The notes: a model not told the origin generated them from the letters alone. A DNA stretch of 24,568 nt from CBFGRU01 sp965651255 (GCA_965651255.1 CBFGRU010000013.1:1-24568); one strand, 5' to 3'. Positions 16,393-24,258 are shown, numbered from the stretch's first letter. Program-made: numbers and translations.

Positions 16393-17670
16393 TCACGTTC
16401 GCGTGGGCCGATCGACGATGGCGATTCCCTTTGCCGCCAGCGCTTGATGCAGGCGTTCGATGTGCGCGAAGTCCTCGGTCTCAACGGTGCAGACAACACG
16501 AACGGTGAACACGTTCGCATCGTGGAATGCACGTTCGTGCGAAATCTGCTTCACGCTTGCGCCGGTCGAGGCAACGGTGTGCGCAAACTCGGCGAGGCCC
16601 CCGGGCCGGTCGGAGATAATGGCGGTGAACTGCGAGAGTCGCCCATCAACCACCAGCCCATGCTCGATGATGCGGGTGAGGATCGTCGGATCGATATTGC
16701 CACCACACAGGCAAAGGACGATGCGCTGGCCACGGAGGTCATCCAATTGCCCGGACAGAAACGCAGCCAGAGGCGTTGCACCAGCGCCCTCGATGACGCC
16801 TTTTTCCAACTCAGCAAGGCGCAGAATGGCCAGCGCAATCTGCTCTTCGTTGACCAGCACCACCCGATCGACACGAGAGCGCGCAATCGCGAACGAACGA
16901 GGTCCAACCGTGGGCACCGCAAGTCCATCCGCCAGTGTCGGAAGAGTCGGCGCCGGGACGGGCTTGCCTGCATCAAGTGCGCAACGGAACGAGGGACAAT
17001 TCTCCGGCTCGACACCGATGATCTCAATCTCGGGGTTCCGCGCTTTGAGGGCCAGCGCAACGCCCGCAATCAATCCCGCCCCTCCGATCGGGACCACGAT
17101 CGCGTCGATATCGGGAACCTGTTCGAGCACCTCCAGCGCCAGTGTTCCCTGGCCGGCAATGATGGCTGCATCATCAAAACCGTGGATGTACGTCAGACCC
17201 TGCGCACGAACGAGTTCATCGGCCATTTCGCGGGCTTCGATGATGTGACGTCCATGCTGAAGAACGGTTGCACCCATCTGTCGGCAGCGATTGCGCTTGA
17301 CCATCGGTGCAAACGTCGGCATGACCACCGTCACCGGAATGCCAAGGTCGCGCCCATGAAACGCCAGCGCCAGCGCATGATTGCCGGCACTGGCCGCAAT
17401 GACGCCGCGCTTCCGTTGTTCATCGTTGAGCAGCATGAGCGCATTCCGCGCGCCTCGCTCTTTGAAGCTGCCCGTCCGGTGGAGGTACTCGAGTTTGGCA
17501 AAGACCGTGCAGCCGCACAATTCTGAAAGCGCGAGCGATTCAACGCAGGGCGTTACGGGCACCCCGGATTCAATCCGCTCTCGCGCCTGGACAATGTCGT
17601 TCACCGTCACTTCATTGCTGAGTGATGAATCCAGGGATGGTGACGATGATGCGGATTCGGGATGAGCCAT
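16393..17670 (-). CDS. ilvA: Threonine ammonia-lyase with C-terminal ACT domain
   Basis: A 425-residue PLP enzyme that converts threonine to 2-oxobutyrate and ammonia. Lys70 in TGSFKERGA is the expected Schiff-base lysine; the SAGNHALA substrate loop is at 94-101, and the PLP phosphate loop appears as IGGAGL. The catalytic fold ends near residue 330. Residues about 347-420 form an ACT domain (FTAIISDRPGGLAEF), the kind that binds an amino-acid effector. The length and single ACT domain fit the TdcB/ilvA-like form with one ACT domain, not E. coli IlvA with two. It follows the macrodomain gene with a six-base gap and converges with prpB. 2-oxobutyrate feeds isoleucine synthesis or, through propionyl-CoA, the methylcitrate cycle encoded on both sides. 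Confidence 0.92.
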   Translation of the reverse strand: MAHPESASSSPSLDSSLSNEVTVNDIVQARERIESGVPVTPCVESLALSELCGCTVFAKLEYLHRTGSFKERGARNALMLLNDEQRKRGVIAASAGNHALALAFHGRDLGIPVTVVMPTFAPMVKRNRCRQMGATVLQHGRHIIEAREMADELVRAQGLTYIHGFDDAAIIAGQGTLALEVLEQVPDIDAIVVPIGGAGLIAGVALALKARNPEIEIIGVEPENCPSFRCALDAGKPVPAPTLPTLADGLAVPTVGPRSFAIARSRVDRVVLVNEEQIALAILRLAELEKGVIEGAGATPLAAFLSGQLDDLRGQRIVLCLCGGNIDPTILTRIIEHGLVVDGRLSQFTAIISDRPGGLAEFAHTVASTGASVKQISHERAFHDANVFTVRVVCTVETEDFAHIERLHQALAAKGIAIVDRPTRT

Positions 17671-17676
17671 GGTCGA

Positions 17677-18189
17677 TTATTCGCAGGTTTCGGCCTCGCG
17701 GAACGCAGTCAGCGCCGAATCATCGAAGAGAACAAAACGAACCAGCGACAGTGTTGTCGGTCCCTGAAGTTCCTCACGCACCGCGCGCAGCGCAACGTGT
17801 GCGGCTTCGCGCAGCGGATAGCCGAACACGCCGGTCGAAATGGCCGGGAATCCGATCGAAAGTAACTCCAACGAAGCCGTCAGCCGCAGAGCGTTGCGAT
17901 AACAGGCCGCGAGCAGTTCGGCTGCGGGTTCATCGTCGCCGTACACCGGACCCAGGCAGTGGATGATGTACCGGTTCGGCAGATGAAATGCGGGCGTCAT
18001 GACTGCTTCGCCCGGCTCGATCGGGGCCAGTTCACGGCAGGCCTCTTCAAGCTCGGGTCCTGCCGCCGCATGAATCGCGCCGGCAACGCCGCCGCCGGGC
18101 AGGAGCATCGCATTGGCTGCGTTGACGATAACATCCAGATCGGGCTGACGTGTGATGTCTCCGCGGACGAGTTCGATCTTTGTGCGCAT
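17677..18189 (-). CDS. Macrodomain protein (O-acetyl-ADP-ribose deacetylase-like)
   Basis: A 170-residue protein that is almost entirely one macrodomain. The motifs are GDIT (10-13), VNAAN (22-26), the GGGVAGAIH loop (32-40) and the phosphate loop PAISTGVFGYP. This is the MacroD/YmdB class, which usually hydrolyses O-acetyl-ADP-ribose or removes ADP-ribose from proteins. The ATG at 18189 overlaps the TGA of the upstream gene (TGATG). A GTG directly before it (18192) has better spacing to GGGAGAGG, so the start may be three bases upstream. The overlap indicates coupled translation with the zinc-ribbon membrane protein, and the gene runs into ilvA. Confidence 0.93.
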   Translation of the reverse strand: MRTKIELVRGDITRQPDLDVIVNAANAMLLPGGGVAGAIHAAAGPELEEACRELAPIEPGEAVMTPAFHLPNRYIIHCLGPVYGDDEPAAELLAACYRNALRLTASLELLSIGFPAISTGVFGYPLREAAHVALRAVREELQGPTTLSLVRFVLFDDSALTAFREAETCE

Positions 18190-18893
18190 CACGTACCAAC
18201 CTCTCCCTTTACCGGTCGGTCCCTGATGTTGAGGAAGTGCTCGATCTCCTGTTCGAGGTAAAGCGCGGTGTCGCGATCAGCGAACGTCGCAAGTCGGCGC
18301 TTCGTGTGATCACTGCGCAGCACATTCAGCGCGTATCGAGCGACGGGTTGGTCTTGGTGCGAATGCCCACGAAGAGGTGAGGAAAAGTCCTCCTCCACCC
18401 AGAACTGGCGGATGCTCTCTCGTGCCACACGAATGATCGGTCCGGGAATCACGCCGCGCTGTTGCACGGTCAATACGTTCGGATGAACCCTGATGTCGAG
18501 CCGTTGGACCGATCCACCAAGTGATTTCACAAGTGCGAGGATGCCGAATGTCGCCATCACCAGCACGATGACCGTCACGAATCCTGCCGGCGCAATCTGC
18601 GCGGCGACCGTTCCGATGGCTGCCAGGATTCCCAGCCAGACCACAATGAACACCGCCACGCCGAAGCTTCCCACACTCACCATTGATTGCGAGATCAACA
18701 GCGCATCGTCCGTACGCTTGATGATGAGATCGGTCGGGCGGTCAATGCGCGGCTTCAACACCGTCTCAACCGCCACGGGGGGATCGAGTGCCGTCAACCG
18801 CACCGGGGTGTGACATGAATCGCAGCGCACGTACATTGCGGTGCGGTCAACGCGATCAAGCGGCAGAGGGGCAGTGCAGTTCGGGCAGTTCAC
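18189..18893 (-). CDS. Zinc-ribbon membrane protein with PH-like C-terminal domain
   Basis: A 234-residue protein from GTG 18893, with GGGAGA eight bases upstream. A longer ATG start at 18965 adds 24 residues ahead of the zinc ribbon and has less support. An N-terminal zinc ribbon has Cys pairs at 3/6 and 24/27. Two membrane segments follow (about 74-98 and 102-123), then a basic C-terminal domain (about 130-234) that resembles a PH-like or DUF-type membrane domain. Its stop overlaps the macrodomain start. It diverges from prpC. No family is firmly recognised. Confidence 0.8.
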   Translation of the reverse strand: MNCPNCTAPLPLDRVDRTAMYVRCDSCHTPVRLTALDPPVAVETVLKPRIDRPTDLIIKRTDDALLISQSMVSVGSFGVAVFIVVWLGILAAIGTVAAQIAPAGFVTVIVLVMATFGILALVKSLGGSVQRLDIRVHPNVLTVQQRGVIPGPIIRVARESIRQFWVEEDFSSPLRGHSHQDQPVARYALNVLRSDHTKRRLATFADRDTALYLEQEIEHFLNIRDRPVKGEVGT

Positions 18894-19042
18894 CGGAGTA
18901 TTCTCCCGGATGGGGGCGGGTCCTGCCAGAGGCCTTGGCCGGAGTTCGGCGAGAAGTGGCCACACGCCTTTCCAACGTCGATTGCGCTACGATATCAATC
19001 CACGTTTCCTTCCCTTTTCCATCAGATCCAACGGTGAACCCC

Positions 19043-20212
19043 ATGAGTGCGACGACTGAAGCGAAAGCCCCGAAACCCCAGGACACGCGCGGTCTGGCTG
19101 GCCAGACGGTCGGCGATACGCAGATCTGTGCCGTCAATCAAACTCAGTTGATCTATCGCGGCTATGAGATCGCCGATCTCGCGGCCAACGCCACGTTTGA
19201 AGAGGTGGCCTTTCTGCTGCTCGTCGGGCACAAACCTTCTGCTGCGGAGTTGTCCACGTTCAAGCAGGAACTCATCGCCGAGCGCGCGGTGGATCAGGGG
19301 ATTCTTGACATCATCGGAAAGATCTCGCAGACCAGGGCGGGTCAGCCGGATGTGCACCCGATGAACATCCTTCGGACGGGAGTTTCTCTGATCTCCCATG
19401 TGGACCCCGAGTGTGAAGACAACTCCGCGGAGGCAGAACTCCGCAAGGCCAAACGATTGCTGGCCAAGATTCCGACGATCATCGGCTTCGGCCAGATGTC
19501 GCGCGATGGCAAGACCCCGGTGAAGCCCGATGCATCGCTTGACCATGCCGCCAATCTGCTCTGGTGCATGACGGGGGAGAAGCCATCCGAGCTAGCGGCC
19601 AAGGTGATGGATGTCTCGCTGATTCTGTATGCGGAGCATGACTTCAACGCATCAACGTTTGCCTGCCGTGTCATCGCGTCAACAGAAAGCGATATGCACG
19701 GAGCGGTGTGCGGTGGCATCAGCGCCCTGAAGGGACCACTGCACGGCGGGGCGAACGAGATGGCCATGGAAATGTTGCGCGAGATTGATGCGTGGGTTTC
19801 CGCAGGTCACGGCAGCGTTGAAGACTGGATGCACATGGCATTCGATGAGAAGCGAAAGCTGATGGGCTTCGGACATCGTGTTTATAAGAACGGCGACCAC
19901 CGCGCGGGCATTCTCCGATCATGGGGTCTCAAGCTCGCGAAGGACAAGCCCGAATGTCAGAAGTGGTTCGACATCGGCGACCGCGTGCAGAAGGTCATGC
20001 TGGATGAAAAGAACATTCATCCGAATGTCGATTTCCCCTGCGGCATGACGTATTTCACGATGGGAATCCCGGTCCCGCAGTACACGCCCATCTTCGTGGC
20101 CAGCCGCGTTTCGGGGTGGTGCGCCCATATCCTGGAACAGCACGCGAACAACCGCATCATTCGTCCGCTGGCGAACTACACCGGTCCTGCCCTGACGAAG
20201 TGGAACTCATAA
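19043..20212 (+). CDS. prpC: 2-methylcitrate synthase / citrate synthase
   Basis: A 389-residue protein from ATG 19043. It belongs to the citrate synthase fold and condenses propionyl-CoA (or acetyl-CoA) with oxaloacetate. Catalytic residues: His234 in GPLHGGANE, His278 in GFGHRVYK and Asp330 in HPNVDFPCG. The block HDFNASTFACRVIASTESD (199-217), and FVASRVSGWCAHILEQ (351-366) with IIRPLANY, resemble PrpC more than the hexameric citrate synthase GltA. Activity toward acetyl-CoA cannot be excluded. TACGAT at 18988-18993 is a possible -10. A longer in-frame ORF back to 18788 crosses the zinc-ribbon gene and is not used. The gene ends at a strong terminator. Confidence 0.87.
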   Translation: MSATTEAKAPKPQDTRGLAGQTVGDTQICAVNQTQLIYRGYEIADLAANATFEEVAFLLLVGHKPSAAELSTFKQELIAERAVDQGILDIIGKISQTRAGQPDVHPMNILRTGVSLISHVDPECEDNSAEAELRKAKRLLAKIPTIIGFGQMSRDGKTPVKPDASLDHAANLLWCMTGEKPSELAAKVMDVSLILYAEHDFNASTFACRVIASTESDMHGAVCGGISALKGPLHGGANEMAMEMLREIDAWVSAGHGSVEDWMHMAFDEKRKLMGFGHRVYKNGDHRAGILRSWGLKLAKDKPECQKWFDIGDRVQKVMLDEKNIHPNVDFPCGMTYFTMGIPVPQYTPIFVASRVSGWCAHILEQHANNRIIRPLANYTGPALTKWNS

Positions 20213-20238
20213 GGTTCTCTCGAACATTGAGTCATAAG

Positions 20239-20276
20239 AAACGCCCACGCCGGAGTGCGTGGGCGTTTTCTTTTTT
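20239..20276. terminator. Rho-independent terminator between prpC and the sigma factor gene
   Basis: A perfect 12-bp stem AAACGCCCACGC (20239-20250) with GCGTGGGCGTTT (20257-20268), loop CGGAGT, followed by TCTTTTTT on the plus strand. On the minus strand the stem is followed by TTTCTTAT, so it probably also serves the convergent sigma gene. Confidence 0.95.
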
Positions 20277-20296
20277 GTGTCAATGATGAAGATGCG

Positions 20297-21106
20297 TCAA
20301 AGGCAGTCGATTTCCACGAGTCGCTGATCGCGACTCATTCGATCTCGGAGTGATTTGAGAATCTCATCCTTCTTCTGCGAGACGCGCGATTCACTGATGC
20401 CGAGCGTGATGCCGATCTCGCGCAGCGTGAGTCCCTCGAAGTAATACAGCGTCATGATGAGCTTGTCTTCGCGCGTCAGGCCGGCCAGCAGCCAGAGGCG
20501 AAGGTCGTTCTGCTCCATCGATCGATCCGGGTGTGACCCTTGCTCACGTTCGAGAACATCAACCAGCGGGAGTGAGGAGTTCTCGCCATCGGAGGTGCGG
20601 CGAGACGGCAACGGCAGCGTTGCGGGCACGCTCGCATGTTTGCGGAATCTCTTGAATGCCTTTTCGCCCAGCTTCAGCTCGCCCTGCAGCTCACGATCGC
20701 TCGGCGCACGACCGTGCTGCTTCTCAAATCGATCACAGGTCTGGCGCATCAAGCGTTCGGCCTGCCGTGACTGCCGTGAAACCGTGTCAACCCGGCGCAG
20801 ATAATCAACCAGCGCGCCGACAATGCGCCGTGCAGAGAATGTCTCAAACTTGATATCCCGATCCGGCTCAAATCGATCGAGACACTCCATCAGGCCGAAG
20901 GCGGCCTGCTGCATCAAGTCATCAAGTTCGATGTGCTGCGGCAGCCGTGAGCGAAATCGCGTCACAAGCGGCTGAACGTGGCTCTTGAGGTAGTGCTCAA
21001 CGAGCTTCTCTCGCGCTGCCGGGCATCGGTCAGCCATCCATGCTGACCAGGCAGTATCGAGTGAATCGAGCGTTCTCGCCGGGGCTGAGACGAAGGCGAC
21101 GGTCAT
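20297..21106 (-). CDS. FliA/WhiG-family RNA polymerase sigma factor
   Basis: A 269-residue protein from ATG 21106, with the near-perfect AGGGAGG ribosome site six bases upstream. An in-frame ATG at 21175 would place it too far from any ribosome site. Region sigma-2 (about 36-105) contains LDDLMQQAAFGLMECLDRFE and IKFETFSARRIVGALVDYLR, close to FliA and WhiG. Sigma-3 is at about 115-160. Sigma-4 (about 208-257) has LTLREIGITLGISESRVSQK. All regions are present, so it is a sigma-28-like alternative factor rather than an ECF type. No flagellar genes are in the window, so flagellar control is not shown. A hairpin lies in its leader (21142-21159). Confidence 0.9.
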   Translation of the reverse strand: MTVAFVSAPARTLDSLDTAWSAWMADRCPAAREKLVEHYLKSHVQPLVTRFRSRLPQHIELDDLMQQAAFGLMECLDRFEPDRDIKFETFSARRIVGALVDYLRRVDTVSRQSRQAERLMRQTCDRFEKQHGRAPSDRELQGELKLGEKAFKRFRKHASVPATLPLPSRRTSDGENSSLPLVDVLEREQGSHPDRSMEQNDLRLWLLAGLTREDKLIMTLYYFEGLTLREIGITLGISESRVSQKKDEILKSLRDRMSRDQRLVEIDCL

Positions 21107-21141
21107 GGTCATCCTCCCTGATAGTCCATTCTTGAGGTCAG

Positions 21142-21159
21142 AAGGCGGAGAACCGCCTT
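21142..21159 (-). promoter_or_regulatory. Hairpin in the leader of the FliA/WhiG-type sigma gene
   Basis: AAGGCGG (21142-21148) and CCGCCTT (21153-21159) form a perfect 7-bp stem with a four-base loop, 36 bases upstream of the start ATG. It has no T run after it, so it is not a clear terminator. A leader structure affecting translation is possible. The gap 21107-21285 contains nothing else I can name. Confidence 0.35.
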
Positions 21160-21285
21160 GAATCTGTTCCTCCATCGTCGATAAGTCGGTGAAGCTGGAG
21201 CATCTTTTGCGGTTTTGTCAGCTTTCTCGAATGAATCGACGCGCGAGGCAGATGATTTGGGATCTGAATGGGTGCGCGACGTCGC

Positions 21286-21534
21286 TCAAACCGGAAGGTG
21301 AGGTACGACCCACTCGATGATTGCATACAGCCCGGCCCCGAGAAGGGTCAGTCCGAGCAGAATCTGGCCGGTCATGATCGCGACCTGCCGCCAATAGTGG
21401 TTCAGGTCGCGGACGCGGATCGCCTTGTAGGACATGGCCAGCAGAAACGCCATCGGGATCGCCAGCAGAAACCAGGTGTCGTGAAACCAGTTCAGCGGCG
21501 TGATGAACGGGATGTACGCGCTCGCGAGGTTCAT
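21286..21534 (-). CDS. Small two-pass membrane protein
   Basis: An 82-residue protein with two hydrophobic segments, about 18-36 and 53-75. Its ATG overlaps the TGA of the upstream gene (ATGA), so translation is coupled with the DUF6677-like protein. The block SYKAIRVRDLNHYWRQV links the segments and contains several basic residues. I do not recognise a family; the coupling suggests that both proteins act together in the membrane. Confidence 0.85.
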   Translation of the reverse strand: MNLASAYIPFITPLNWFHDTWFLLAIPMAFLLAMSYKAIRVRDLNHYWRQVAIMTGQILLGLTLLGAGLYAIIEWVVPHLPV

Positions 21535-22133
21535 AAGGCAGTCGGGGATGCAGCGCCAGAATGGTCGGAGGGCTTCCGGCGATCGGGGTGTGATCGGCGC
21601 CGGTCACCGCGCTCATTGCTGGGGCCGGGCGCGCGGGTGCCCGCATCGAACATCACACACAGGTTCATCAATCCGGCAAGGGCGATGAACAGCGTTCCCA
21701 GCTCATTCACCCGGCCGATGCTCTTGTACTCGTTGACCGGGAGTTGCCGCAGACTTCGGTCATCGGTATCGAACGCGATGATCTCACCCACTCGACCGGT
21801 CTTCAGCAGGTTCTGATTGGCCAGATCGATGGCGAAGACAACCGGCCCGACGAGGGCCTGCGGAATGAACCACATGCGATCTTCATCTCGATCGACGACA
21901 TCGACCCCGCCGACCAGTGTGCCCATGAGCACCATGCCGAGAATGCCGGACGCGATGAAGAGTGCGCGGCGACGACGTCCGAGAACCCACTGGCCGAAGC
22001 CCGGAAAGACCCAGCCAAGCAGAAAGGCCGCGACATTGAAGAACGAGGGCTTGGTGGAGGTGTCTTCAGACAAGGCAGGAATGGTGGTCCAGCAGGGGGT
22101 TGAATCGGCCGATGAGGATTGAGCCGTTGCCAA
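21531..22133 (-). CDS. Polytopic membrane protein, DUF6677-like
   Basis: The proposed protein is 200 residues from TTG 22133, but the start is uncertain: no ATG or GTG lies in frame before the first membrane segment and no clear ribosome site is seen. A longer ORF from 22421 overlaps the divergent gene at 22165 and is unlikely. The block FFNVAAFLLGWVFPGFGQW followed by GRRRRALFIASGILG gives the first membrane hairpin. RVNELGTLFIALAGLMNL gives another near the C-terminus. This pattern resembles the planctomycete DUF6677 family; that name is from memory and should be tested. The last 35 residues are polar and basic. It is translationally coupled to the 82-residue membrane protein. Confidence 0.7.
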   Translation of the reverse strand: MATAQSSSADSTPCWTTIPALSEDTSTKPSFFNVAAFLLGWVFPGFGQWVLGRRRRALFIASGILGMVLMGTLVGGVDVVDRDEDRMWFIPQALVGPVVFAIDLANQNLLKTGRVGEIIAFDTDDRSLRQLPVNEYKSIGRVNELGTLFIALAGLMNLCVMFDAGTRAPGPSNERGDRRRSHPDRRKPSDHSGAASPTAL

Positions 22134-22164
22134 GTGTATCGCCCAGATCGATCGGAGCAGTGAT

Positions 22165-22608
22165 ATGTCAAAGTCGAAGCCGGAGAAGTCATCACCAACC
22201 TGGTCACAGGATGGCGTGGTCGATCGCCGGAGCGGTCTGGATCGTCGAGATCTGGCGGATCGCCAGGGTGGAGCAGAGGAAGATGGAACCCGCCTGGAGC
22301 GCCGTCGCGGCCCCGGTCGCCGGCGAACCGACTTCCTTCGCGCTGCGGAAGAAGGGGAAATGACCACCGAGCAGTTCCTCTTCATCATGGCGATCGATAC
22401 GTTCAAGCGCGTGAACGGCAAGACGTTCCCAACCTGGACGGATGTGCTGGAAGTAATTCGTAAACTCGGCTACCGCAAGACGATGCCTTCGGAACTGAAC
22501 CTGGGCGGCCGCGCGGAAGACTGGACCGAGGAACCGGATGCGCCCTGTGCAGTCTGGAAGGAAGCAGCCGAGGGTGACAGCGAAGACTCGCTCGATGAAG
22601 CGGCCTGA
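22165..22608 (+). CDS. Small hypothetical protein with N-terminal DRR motifs
   Basis: A 147-residue protein from ATG 22165 with GGAG seven bases upstream. The N-terminal half contains several arginine motifs (DRRSGLDRRD at 20-29, ERRRGPGRRRTDF at about 45-57), disordered in appearance. Residues about 67-120 form a compact domain with EQFLFIMAIDTFKRVNGKTF and TWTDVLEVIRKLGYRK. The tail is acidic. DRRSGxDRR motifs occur in several bacterial nucleotide- or surface-related proteins, but no function can be assigned. It is divergent from the DUF6677-like gene, 31 bases apart. Confidence 0.8.
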   Translation: MSKSKPEKSSPTWSQDGVVDRRSGLDRRDLADRQGGAEEDGTRLERRRGPGRRRTDFLRAAEEGEMTTEQFLFIMAIDTFKRVNGKTFPTWTDVLEVIRKLGYRKTMPSELNLGGRAEDWTEEPDAPCAVWKEAAEGDSEDSLDEAA

Positions 22609-22648
22609 TTCGTGGGCGATTTCAGCAACGAGCGTTGCTCTGCTCGGC

Positions 22649-22667
22649 ATGTTCGTTTGGTGAACAT
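22649..22667. promoter_or_regulatory. Inverted repeat ATGTTC-N7-GAACAT upstream of folC
   Basis: A perfect 6-bp inverted repeat (22649-22654 and 22662-22667) with a seven-base spacer, in the 173-base gap before folC. It could be an operator. A second small hairpin, AGCAAC-GAGC-GTTGCT (22624-22639), lies just before it and might be a weak terminator for the preceding gene. Confidence 0.3.
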
Positions 22668-22743
22668 CAGGGACTGAGCGCGCATGCAGCGCGGGTCCGA
22701 TGAATCGTAAGCACTTTTGTTCAGAGCGTGCCGGAGAGAATCA

Positions 22744-22772
22744 TTGCATCGCGCGCGCGCGATCGCTACGAT
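22744..22772 (+). promoter_or_regulatory. Possible folC promoter
   Basis: TTGCAT (22744-22749), a 17-base spacer rich in CG repeats, and TACGAT (22767-22772). The match to the sigma-70 consensus is partial (three of six and four of six). If used, transcription would start about two or three bases before ATG 22782, giving a leaderless or nearly leaderless mRNA. No ribosome site is seen before this ATG, which agrees. Confidence 0.3.
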
Positions 22773-22781
22773 CGATTCCTT

Positions 22782-24179
22782 ATGAGCAAGACGACAAGCC
22801 GCGGCGCGCGGACCACCCCGGCGTCCCCCGCGGTTGATATCACAACCTACCCGAACGCGGTCAAATTCCTCTACGACCGGGTTGATTTTGAACGTGCGCG
22901 AGCAATCGGCCTTGATACCAAGGCAATGCGGCTGGACCGAACGACGCAGATCATGTCGGCGCTTGGGAACCCGCAGAATGGCTTCAAGAGCGTGCATGTC
23001 GCGGGAACGGTCGGCAAGGGATCGACTGTCGCCATGATCGCATCGATGTTGCGCGCTGCCGGCTACACCGTCGGTGAATACACCAGCCCGCATCTCATCG
23101 ATGTTCGCGAGCGCATTGTCATCAATGGCAAACCCATCGGCCGGGCGGAGTTTACTGATGCCGTGCGCGAAGTTGCCGCCGCGACCGCGACGCTTCCGTT
23201 TCAACCGACGTTTTTCGAGTTCATGACCGCGGTGGCGTTCAAGCATTTTCTCGACCAGGCCGTTGATCTCGCGGTCATCGAAGTCGGGCTTGGGGGTCGT
23301 CTTGATTGCACGAACGTCATCACGCCGGAAGTGTCGGTGATTACAACGATTGACTTTGATCACATGCATATTCTCGGAAAGACATTGCCCGAGATTGCGC
23401 GTGAGAAGGCGGGAATCTTCAAGCCAGGCGTGCCCGCGCTCTCGGTTGAACAGGCGCCGGAAGTCGAAGAAGCGCTGCGCGCAGTCGCTACGGAAGTCGG
23501 CTGCCCATTGTCATTCGTGAACAAGGAGATTGAGTTCAGTTTCCGATTCGGCGCCAGTGCAGGTCGCGGTCCTGAGATGCGTGTCTGCCTGTTCAGCCCG
23601 ACCACGCGATTTGAACATGTTCCCGTGCCGCTCCCCGGTGAGCATCAGGCACAGAACTGCGGCGTTTCACTCGCGGCCATCGATGCCCTGAAATCGCGTG
23701 CCTTCAATCTGCCCGATGCCGAAGTGCTTCGCGGGCTGACGACCACCAAAGTCCCGGGACGAATGGAACTGATCTGGGATCGTCCGCGCATTCTCGTTGA
23801 TGGTGCACACAACCCCGCCGCGCTGCAGACGCTGGTAAGAACGATCGGCGCGTACGTGCCCTACGACTCGCTCGTGATGATTTTCGGTTGTTGCGATGAT
23901 AAAGATGTTCCGGCCATGCTCGATCGCCTGGCGCTCGGCGGTGACAAGGTCATCTTCACCAGGGCGCGAAAGAATCCGCGTGCGGCTGATCCGGAAGAAC
24001 TCTCGCGCATTTTCAATGAACGCAGCGGCAAGATGTCGCAGGTGGCTTCGGATATCGGCGAAGCCCTGAACCTCGCCGCCCGCGCGGTCGGCCGGGGCGA
24101 CCTCATCTGTGTCACCGGCAGCTTCTACCTCGTGGGGGATGCGAAGAAGTACCTCACGGAACTGGAAAAGAAGAAGTAA
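22782..24179 (+). CDS. folC: Folylpolyglutamate synthase / dihydrofolate synthase
   Basis: A 465-residue protein from ATG 22782. It belongs to the Mur ligase superfamily and adds glutamate to folates, and in most bacteria also makes dihydrofolate. The P-loop GTVGKGST is at 75-82 (the usual Asn is Val here). Downstream are SPHLIDVRERI (99-109), the Mg-binding block IDFDHMHILG with EIAREKAGIFK, and the C-terminal DGAHNPAAL ribose/ATP motif. The length is close to the usual 420-450 plus a short N-terminal extension. An upstream in-frame start at 22728 would cross the proposed promoter. Dihydrofolate synthase activity cannot be read from sequence alone. Confidence 0.9.
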   Translation: MSKTTSRGARTTPASPAVDITTYPNAVKFLYDRVDFERARAIGLDTKAMRLDRTTQIMSALGNPQNGFKSVHVAGTVGKGSTVAMIASMLRAAGYTVGEYTSPHLIDVRERIVINGKPIGRAEFTDAVREVAAATATLPFQPTFFEFMTAVAFKHFLDQAVDLAVIEVGLGGRLDCTNVITPEVSVITTIDFDHMHILGKTLPEIAREKAGIFKPGVPALSVEQAPEVEEALRAVATEVGCPLSFVNKEIEFSFRFGASAGRGPEMRVCLFSPTTRFEHVPVPLPGEHQAQNCGVSLAAIDALKSRAFNLPDAEVLRGLTTTKVPGRMELIWDRPRILVDGAHNPAALQTLVRTIGAYVPYDSLVMIFGCCDDKDVPAMLDRLALGGDKVIFTRARKNPRAADPEELSRIFNERSGKMSQVASDIGEALNLAARAVGRGDLICVTGSFYLVGDAKKYLTELEKKK

Positions 24180-24223
24180 GTCGCTGGTTTCGAGACTTTC
24201 CCGAATCTTCACCAATTCTCAGA

Positions 24224-24258
24224 GATTTGGGCGCGCCGATTTCGCGCCACCCAAAATC
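24224..24258 (+). terminator. Imperfect hairpin after folC
   Basis: GATTTGGG...CGCG pairs with CGCG...CCCAAAATC around a short loop, with a bulge in the stem. It lies 44 bases after the stop of folC. No T run follows, so this is only a candidate terminator. Confidence 0.3.

Noticed and set aside
16444..17526. A 360-codon plus-strand frame antisense to ilvA
   Set aside because: The minus-strand frame has the full threonine ammonia-lyase motifs; this one shows no domain.
22204..22650. A 148-codon minus-strand frame opposite the DRR-motif gene
   Set aside because: The plus-strand frame has a good ribosome site and a domain-like C-terminus, and this one has neither.
22649..22667. LexA-type box
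   Set aside because: The half sites are GTTC-N7-GAAC, which is the reverse order of the usual GAAC-N4-GTTC box, so it is listed only as an inverted repeat.
22470..23369. A 299-codon minus-strand frame opposite the DRR-motif gene and folC
   Set aside because: It covers two genes with clear motifs on the other strand and shows no recognisable domain or ribosome site.
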